From NCBI GenBank assembly GCA_030697615.1, contig JAUYPK010000111.1, forward strand, positions 1 to 6,570: a stretch of DNA of 6,570 nucleotides, written 5' to 3'. This stretch comes from Microcaldota archaeon. GTDB taxonomy: Archaea > Micrarchaeota > Micrarchaeia > Norongarragalinales > UBA8480. The position numbers and the translations under genes are program-made. Below, piece after piece: positions 1-4,406 of this stretch. Each line of letters opens with the position of its first letter. Position 1 is the first letter of the stretch. The notes under the pieces are model-generated. The model had not been told where the DNA came from. It made no database searches and was given only the letters and a program-made list of their open reading frames with translations.

Positions 1-119
1 CGAGACAAATAATCGGCAGTCGCAAAGTTCGCGTAGTTTATGTTTCAAAGGGAGATATGTTGCAGAGAACTGGGTTTCGTTCCGCACACGACGTACTAAT
101 GTTTTTTGAAAAAGGCTAG
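1..119 (+). CDS. C-terminal end of an unidentified protein (5' end outside window)
   Basis: The frame beginning at base 3 is open to a TAG at 117-119 and encodes about 38 residues, including GSRKVRVVYVSKGD and ending DVLMFFEKG. The other two forward frames either stop at once or give an implausible Arg/Ser/Asn-rich peptide. This frame has alternating hydrophobic beta-type residues (VRVVYV) and ends in a likely helix (SAHDVLMFFEKG), as the end of a folded protein would. I do not recognise the family. No in-frame start is required because the gene should begin upstream of the window. It converges on the minus-strand ORF whose stop lies at 145-147, leaving about 25 bp between them. T-runs just beyond each stop (about 150-155 on plus, about 109-115 read on minus) could end transcription of both. 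Confidence 0.45.
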   Translation, partial: RQIIGSRKVRVVYVSKGDMLQRTGFRSAHDVLMFFEKG

Positions 120-144
120 CCGCTATAAGGCCAGTAGCTGAAAG

Positions 145-444
145 TTAGGTTTTTGTAAACTTTAGCATGTCACTGCTGAAGCGGTTTCTTTGATGGCGTC
201 CTCTTGGAAGGTATTCGACTTCTACGCCTCTTTTCGTCGCTATTTCCCCTGCAGTTCGTAATAAAGCATTTGCAAAGCTCTCTTTTTTTCTTCCATGTTG
301 AGCGAGCCAGGTTGTAGCCTGCTTAGCGCTTATGTCGAGCTGAATTCTGCATGGAGCGTCAGGGTTAGTGGTTAAATCGTTTGTTTCTCTTACTTGACCA
401 AGTCTGTGGATCTGATACCATTCTCTAGCACTTTCAGTTGGCAT
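145..444 (-). CDS. hypothetical protein, 99 residues
   Basis: This is an open frame of 99 codons from ATG (complement of 442-444) to TAA (complement of 145-147). The product is basic and hydrophilic, with no signal peptide or membrane segment. Its middle part (about residues 38-75) looks alpha-helical, followed by the motif VEVEYLPRGRHQRN. That tail loosely recalls the end of RNase H-fold proteins (a strand, then PR-x-x-N), but the catalytic acidic residues are not evident, so I assign no function. A TATA-like stretch is centred 26 bp before the start, which would fit a leaderless transcript. The gene is isolated, opposite in strand to the main cluster and convergent with the partial gene at the left edge. 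It could be a lineage-restricted small gene or a chance ORF. Confidence 0.45.
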   Translation of the reverse strand: MPTESAREWYQIHRLGQVRETNDLTTNPDAPCRIQLDISAKQATTWLAQHGRKKESFANALLRTAGEIATKRGVEVEYLPRGRHQRNRFSSDMLKFTKT

Positions 445-464
445 GAATAAAAACTAAGTAGAAG

Positions 465-474
465 TTTTTAATAA
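465..474 (-). promoter_or_regulatory. TATA-like element upstream of the 145-444 ORF
   Basis: Read on the minus strand this is TTATTAAAAA, centred about 26 nt before the ATG at 444. Archaeal TATA boxes lie about 26 nt before the transcription start, so transcription would begin at or next to the start codon (leaderless). The bases just upstream (cctcatc) are not a clear BRE, so support is only moderate. Confidence 0.25.
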
Positions 475-750
475 GATGAGGGGTTGTGTGCCTTGGCTTC
501 CAGCGTGTTTGTTTTTATGTAGCTGCTTTTCTTTGCTTGAAAGGGGATCGCAGCTCCGAATTGTTTTAAACCAAGAACCAAAAACACCATGATACTTAAT
601 GGGAAAACCTCCCTGATCGGGTTGGCTTGGACAAATCACAAACATATTCTGTTTCCGGCACACCAACACACTGTCTCAATTTTTCCTACACTTTTTTTAT
701 TTCCGTTAATGTGTTGTCTTCACACCTCAATACCACTGACTCAAGTGCAG

Positions 751-758
751 TTTATATA
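751..758 (+). promoter_or_regulatory. TATA-like box, candidate promoter for the 785-899 element or long operon leader
   Basis: TTTATATA is very close to the archaeal TATA consensus. Its centre (about 754) places a transcription start near 780-785, which is the left edge of the inverted-repeat element. The bases just before it (aagtgcag) contain some purines but no strong BRE. The motif is nearly symmetric, so direction is set only by what lies downstream. Confidence 0.4.
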
Positions 759-784
759 TCTTCTGTTTTTAAAACAAAGTAGTT

Positions 785-899
785 ACAAAAAGTAGCATTT
801 TTGTTGTAAAAACGACAAGCTCCCCATTTAGCGATCACTTTGGCTGCTTTTCGAAAGGTTTTTAAATGGTGGGAGCGTAAGTTGGTAGCTACTTTTTGT
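785..899 (+). ncRNA. candidate structured RNA or structured 5' leader (nested inverted repeats)
   Basis: The ends form a perfect 12-bp inverted repeat: acaaaaagtagc (785-796) and gctactttttgt (888-899). Inside are two further hairpins. Hairpin A pairs ttgttg (801-806) with cgacaa (813-818) around a 6-nt loop, with one G-U pair. Hairpin B pairs gctccc and cattta (819-830) with taaatg (863-868) and gggagc (871-876), with a 2-nt bulge at 869-870; it may extend through 837-841 with 855-859. Together they make a three-way junction about 115 nt long. The 3' arm contains a T5 run, and a TATA-like box sits at the right distance upstream. It could be a free small RNA, or the leader of the downstream operon with its 3' arm ending 16 nt before the ATG at 916. 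It does not match tRNA, 5S, SRP or RNase P RNA by eye. The strand is inferred; the outer arms are symmetric. Confidence 0.35.
852..868 (+). promoter_or_regulatory. candidate BRE/TATA promoter of the four-gene cluster
   Basis: A purine-rich BRE-like cgaaagg (852-858) directly precedes TTTTTAAATG (859-868). This is the archaeal BRE-TATA order. A TATA centre near 864 predicts a transcription start near 888-891 and a leader of about 25 nt before the ATG at 916. The element overlaps the 3' side of hairpin B, and an 8-bp palindrome (tttcgaaa, 849-856) covers the BRE, so a regulator could bind here. Confidence 0.45.
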
Positions 900-915
900 C
901 TAAAGTGTGTTTTTT

Positions 916-1614
916 ATGGTTTACTCGGTTTCAGATGCAGTTAAGGAAGTGCTTGAAGAATTAACTTTTCTCCACCATTCGATGGATTATAATTTACTGA
1001 ATTATTCTGCTGTTGCTAGGTTTATTCACCCGGCTGTTTCAACTAAATTAGGTGGAGGCACAAAGCCAAGTTTAGAGGCAGTTGCTGTTGCTGTGCGTCG
1101 ATACATAGAGTCAAGTGGCAAGGGGAAGAAATCGCTTAAATTACTTGACGTGGTGAGGAGTTGTAAGATTATACTCCGCACTGACTTATGCATGCTTAAT
1201 GTGCGTCAGTGGCTTGACGTAAATTTCTTAAAAGAAATGGAAGGTATTATTCCAGAAGTTGACTTTCGCGCTGGTGAAAAGCTATACATGGTGACGCGGT
1301 CAAATGACTTGATAATAATGTGCAATTCGCGGTTTATGTCAACAATAGAGTCGAAAGTAAACCCGCCAGCTAAGTTAACTGAAAAAAAGGCGGATCTAGC
1401 TTTGATAACTATAAATATCCAGCAAGCTGATTTCGACGTGCCGGGCGTACTGCAATTTTTTGTACAACAATTTGAAATGGCCGGAATAAACATTCACGAT
1501 TTATTCTCAACGCGTGGCAAGATCACGTTCTTGTTTGCACAGCGGGACGCTGCTAGGGCTTATGAGCGCATTAGTGCGGCAATAGAAGCGGTTAAAGCAA
1601 TACCGTTCTCTTAA
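916..1614 (+). CDS. ACT-like-domain protein of unknown function
   Basis: The product is a cytosolic protein of 232 residues with no signal peptide or membrane segment. The N-terminal ~65 residues look helical and include the motif NYSAVAR at 29-35, followed by a Gly/Lys-rich turn and another helix. A short strand-rich middle (around GEKLYMVTRSNDLIIM) could be a degenerate first repeat. Residues ~160-225 have an ACT-like beta-alpha-beta-beta-alpha order: strand LALITINI, then VPGVLQFFVQQFEMAGINI, then the strand GKITFLFA and a final helix. The D-x-PGVL...GINI pattern is the usual mark of ACT domains, which bind amino acids or similar ligands and often regulate enzymes or transcription. No catalytic domain is visible. 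I chose ATG 916; a GTG at 907 would add three residues, and TAA at 901-903 closes the frame upstream. It heads a cluster with a prenyl synthase, gltX and aconitase. The ligand and target are unknown; the ACT assignment is by pattern only. Confidence 0.8.
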   Translation: MVYSVSDAVKEVLEELTFLHHSMDYNLLNYSAVARFIHPAVSTKLGGGTKPSLEAVAVAVRRYIESSGKGKKSLKLLDVVRSCKIILRTDLCMLNVRQWLDVNFLKEMEGIIPEVDFRAGEKLYMVTRSNDLIIMCNSRFMSTIESKVNPPAKLTEKKADLALITINIQQADFDVPGVLQFFVQQFEMAGINIHDLFSTRGKITFLFAQRDAARAYERISAAIEAVKAIPFS

Positions 1615-1627
1615 TTTTTCAACTTTA

Positions 1628-1633
1628 AGGTGA
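1628..1633 (+). promoter_or_regulatory. ribosome binding site of the prenyl synthase gene
   Basis: AGGTGA is complementary to the 3' end of archaeal 16S rRNA (CACCT core). It lies 12 nt before the ATG at 1646, slightly long but acceptable spacing, and supports that start. The other genes in the cluster have no comparably clear site, so this one is probably translated independently of its upstream neighbour. Confidence 0.55.
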
Positions 1634-1645
1634 ACATAACTAAAT

Positions 1646-2707
1646 ATGGACATTAAGAAACTACTTGAAAGCAGAAAAGATGAGATCGACGCAAAGATTT
1701 TGGAGTTCATCCCTAAAAAGCTTGACAAGAATTCGCTTGAAAAAATATGTGGTAAACCGCGCTACGCTTACGACGCCGAAACGGCATCCAAGGCAGTAAA
1801 TGAACCAATCTGGGATCTACTCTCCCGAGGCGGCAAGCGATGGAGGCCAGTTTTGTTCCTACTTTCGAACGAAGCTTTTGGCGGCGACTCGAAAAAAGTA
1901 ATGGACTTTGTTGTGATTCCGGAGGCAGTTCATGCTGGAACACTTTGTGTTGACGATGTGGAAGATAATTCTGACCTCAGGCGGGGTAAACCGTGCATTC
2001 ATAAAATATACGGGGTAGATGTGGCAATTAACGCGGGTAATGCCCTGTATTATCTTCCGCTTTTGTCCCTGATGAAAAACCGCGACAATTTTCCAAAAGA
2101 AACTATGCTTAAAGCTTACGAGATTTACTCGCAGGAAATGATTAACTTGTCATACGGCCAAGGCATGGACATCTGGTGGCACAAGGGAAACAAGTACGAC
2201 GTAAGCGAAGATGAATATCTACAGATGTGCGCTTACAAAACCGGCACGCTTGCAAGGATGAGCGCCAAACTCGGTGCGTTGTTCGCAGGAGCAAACGAAA
2301 AGCAGCTTGAGGCAATTGGAAAATTTGCCGAATCCATTGGAGTGGCGTTTCAAATACAAGATGATATTTTGAACTTAGTTGGAGAAGAATTTGGAAAAGG
2401 AAAAGGTGCAGGTGAAGACATCCACGAAGGCAAACGTACCTTAATGGTGATTCATACGCTTTCAAAAGCGGATAAAAAAGTCGCTGTTCGATTAAGGGAA
2501 ATACTACTAGCGCACCCAAGCGACCAAACCGTAATCGACGAGGCAATTGCAATTATACAAAAATACGATTCGATCAGCTACGCTGCAGGCCGCGCGAAAG
2601 AAATTGTACGAGTTGCATGGAAAGAGCTTGAGCCGTTGTTAAAGCCTTCAAAAGCTAAAGATTCGCTTAAGTCATTTGCAGATTACTTAATTGAAAGAGA
2701 GATTTAA
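1646..2707 (+). CDS. idsA: polyprenyl (geranylgeranyl-type) diphosphate synthase
   Basis: This trans-prenyltransferase condenses isopentenyl diphosphate with allylic diphosphates to make the C20 (or longer) chains of archaeal ether lipids. It has 353 residues, a normal to slightly long family length, and is all-alpha and cytosolic. Key motifs: GGKRWRPVL at 62-70 (IPP-binding Lys64, Arg67); first Asp-rich motif DDVED at 103-107 followed by LRRGKP (Arg112, Arg113); KT at 198-199; FQ at 235-236; second Asp-rich motif DDILN at 239-243; and a late GEDIHEGK. The second motif ends in Asn where most bacterial and archaeal enzymes have Asp. That Asn, together with GQGMDIWW at 171-178 and INAGNALYYLPL, resembles eukaryotic GGPP synthases. 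No aromatic residue sits four or five positions before the first motif (Gly98, Thr99), so product length cannot be assumed to be C20. The start is supported by AGGTGA upstream. gltX begins 9 bp after its stop. Family is certain; chain length is not. Confidence 0.93.
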   Translation: MDIKKLLESRKDEIDAKILEFIPKKLDKNSLEKICGKPRYAYDAETASKAVNEPIWDLLSRGGKRWRPVLFLLSNEAFGGDSKKVMDFVVIPEAVHAGTLCVDDVEDNSDLRRGKPCIHKIYGVDVAINAGNALYYLPLLSLMKNRDNFPKETMLKAYEIYSQEMINLSYGQGMDIWWHKGNKYDVSEDEYLQMCAYKTGTLARMSAKLGALFAGANEKQLEAIGKFAESIGVAFQIQDDILNLVGEEFGKGKGAGEDIHEGKRTLMVIHTLSKADKKVAVRLREILLAHPSDQTVIDEAIAIIQKYDSISYAAGRAKEIVRVAWKELEPLLKPSKAKDSLKSFADYLIEREI

Positions 2708-2716
2708 ATTTTACCT

Positions 2717-4378
2717 ATGTTAACTCTAAGCGAAGTTATTCGCAAACACGTTTTGAAAAATGCTTTTGACTATGGCAAAGCTACTCCTGGTGGCGTTGTA
2801 GGAAAAGTAATTGCAGAGTGCCCAGAAGCCAAAGTAGACATGAAAGCGACCATGGCTGGAATTGATAAAATAGTTGAAGAAATTAATTCGCTTTCAAAAC
2901 AAGAAATTGAAAATGAGCTGAAAAATTATTCGTTTGTTGAAAAAAAAATAGAGGAGAAAAAAATAGTTTTTCCAAACGTTGAGAATGGAAGCGTAGTTGT
3001 GCGTTTTCCACCTGAGCCAAATGGCTATCCTCATATTGGCCACGCGAAGGCGTTTTTTCTAGAGTGGACCGTTGCACGTGAAAACAATGGCAAAGTTATA
3101 CTCCGCTGGGATGACACGAATCCAGAAGCTGAAAAAAAAGAATTTTTAGACGCAATTCGCGACGGCATAAAATGGCTTGGAATGGACTGGGATGAAGAAG
3201 TTTACTGCTCTGACTACATGCCAAAATTATATTCATTAAACGAACAGCTGTTCAAGCAAGGAGATGCTTATGTTTGCCAGTGTTCGCAGGAAAAAACCGC
3301 TGAAGGTAGGGAAAAAATGCAGCGGTGCAAATGTGCTGATGCCACTGTTTCGCAGCAGGTTATGTTGTGGAAAAAAATGCTTGACGGTTCTATTGTAAAA
3401 GGTGGGGCAACTGTGCGTTTGAAGGCTGACATGGCTTCGCTTAACACGGTTATGCGCGACCCAACGCTGTGGCGTATAATTGAAGCTTCGCATTACAAGC
3501 AGGGAAACAAATACCGCGTTTGGCCAACGTATGATTTTCAAGGGTCAGTGATGGATTCACTTCTTGGAATTACGCACCCGCTGCGCAGCAAAGAATACGA
3601 GTTGCGCGACGAGCTTTACTTCTACTTACTGCGGAAATTAAAACTACGTGAGCCAACGCTTGTCACTATTTCGCGGCTCTCGCTTCAGAATTCGCCTATT
3701 TCAAAACGTTTACTAAAGCCGTTGGTTGAAAGCGGGAAGTTAATGGGTTGGGATGACCCGAGGTTGCCTACGCTTGCTGGTTTACGCCGTCGTGGAATTC
3801 AGCCGCAGGCGATTAAGAATTTTGTTTTGTCGTTTGGTCTAAGTAAAGTTGAAAGTAACCCCTCTTGGGAACGGTTGCTTGTTGAGAACAAGAAACTCCT
3901 TGAGCCGCAAGCAGAGCATTTCTTTTTTGTTCCAGATGGAGTTAAGTTGAAAATAACTGGAAAAGCTGAAGTGGAAAACCGAGACAAGGCCGCGAACCAT
4001 AATGTTGCAGGAGTTCAAGATATGCGTAGCGTTTACGTTCCAAAAACCGAAATAGTGAATGGCGGTGAGATGCGGCTAAAGGGATTTGCAAGCGTGAAAA
4101 TAAAAGGCAAAGCTGGAAATGTGATTGAAAAAATTCCAGAGAAAAAAGTACAGTGGGTTTTTGTTGAAAACGCGGTTAAAACCAAGCTCCTCATTCCGGG
4201 TGAATTGTTAAACGAAAACGGCGACTTCAACGAAGATAGCTTAAAAGAACTAAGCGGTTTTTGTCCGCCGAGCGTACTTGAATTAAAAGAAGGCGACGTT
4301 GTACAATTTGAACGAGTTGGATTTGCAAGGCTTGACAAAAAGACAAAGTCAACCGCAACGTTCATATTTTCTTGCTAG
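2717..4378 (+). CDS. gltX: glutamyl-tRNA synthetase, archaeal type
   Basis: This class I aminoacyl-tRNA synthetase attaches glutamate to tRNA. It has 553 residues, usual for archaea. An N-terminal helical extension (1-90; IRKHVLKNAFDYGKATPG) is typical of archaeal GluRS. The Rossmann catalytic domain follows, with FPPEPNGYPHIGHAKAF (HIGH at 106-109), WPTYDF at 269-274, and the KMSKS equivalent PISKR at 327-331 next to GWDDPRLPTL. Two CxC pairs (Cys187/189 and Cys204/206) probably bind zinc, as in archaeal relatives. From about 395 the protein becomes the beta-barrel anticodon-binding region of the GlnRS/archaeal GluRS type, not the helical one of bacterial GluRS. Archaea lack GlnRS, so it most likely also charges tRNA-Gln with Glu for later amidation by GatDE; this is family knowledge, not seen here. 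It starts 9 bp after idsA with only a weak purine-rich site, which suggests translational coupling. Confidence 0.96.
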   Translation: MLTLSEVIRKHVLKNAFDYGKATPGGVVGKVIAECPEAKVDMKATMAGIDKIVEEINSLSKQEIENELKNYSFVEKKIEEKKIVFPNVENGSVVVRFPPEPNGYPHIGHAKAFFLEWTVARENNGKVILRWDDTNPEAEKKEFLDAIRDGIKWLGMDWDEEVYCSDYMPKLYSLNEQLFKQGDAYVCQCSQEKTAEGREKMQRCKCADATVSQQVMLWKKMLDGSIVKGGATVRLKADMASLNTVMRDPTLWRIIEASHYKQGNKYRVWPTYDFQGSVMDSLLGITHPLRSKEYELRDELYFYLLRKLKLREPTLVTISRLSLQNSPISKRLLKPLVESGKLMGWDDPRLPTLAGLRRRGIQPQAIKNFVLSFGLSKVESNPSWERLLVENKKLLEPQAEHFFFVPDGVKLKITGKAEVENRDKAANHNVAGVQDMRSVYVPKTEIVNGGEMRLKGFASVKIKGKAGNVIEKIPEKKVQWVFVENAVKTKLLIPGELLNENGDFNEDSLKELSGFCPPSVLELKEGDVVQFERVGFARLDKKTKSTATFIFSC

Positions 4379-4406
4379 TCAAATTTTAATCTGTGAATAT
4401 TAGTTT

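Larger units (their letters stand above)
445..784. other. intergenic region without a convincing gene
   Basis: There are open frames here (454-669 minus, 71 codons; 589-795 plus, 68 codons) but neither resembles a known protein. The plus one is an odd mixture of His, Cys and hydrophobic residues and runs into the inverted-repeat element. The minus one stops 9 bp before the start of the 145-444 ORF, so a two-gene minus-strand unit is possible but weak. Modest inverted repeats occur: agctgc at 521-526 with gcagct at 550-555, and ccaagaacc at 571-579 with a bulged partner at 620-630. No tRNA, SRP RNA or RNase P RNA signature is visible. The right end carries the TATA-like box at 751-758. Confidence 0.5.

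Noticed and set aside
588..616. Possible C/D box guide RNA (ATGATAC ... CTGA)
   Set aside because: The C box is imperfect, the span is too short, and no D'/C' boxes or terminal stem are present.
454..669. 71-codon minus-strand ORF ending 9 bp before the 145-444 ORF
   Set aside because: No recognisable domain and frequent CCC proline codons unlike neighbours. Its spacing to the next ORF is suggestive but not enough to call a gene.
589..795. 68-codon plus-strand ORF with a hydrophobic stretch
   Set aside because: Odd His/Cys/Phe-rich composition, codon choice unlike the real genes, no ribosome site, and overlap with the TATA box and inverted repeat; most likely chance.
785..899. 5S rRNA or intron-containing tRNA reading of the three-way-junction element
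   Set aside because: Size and branching recall 5S rRNA, but its conserved loop sequences are absent, the outer stem is AT-rich, and no tRNA T-loop motif is present.
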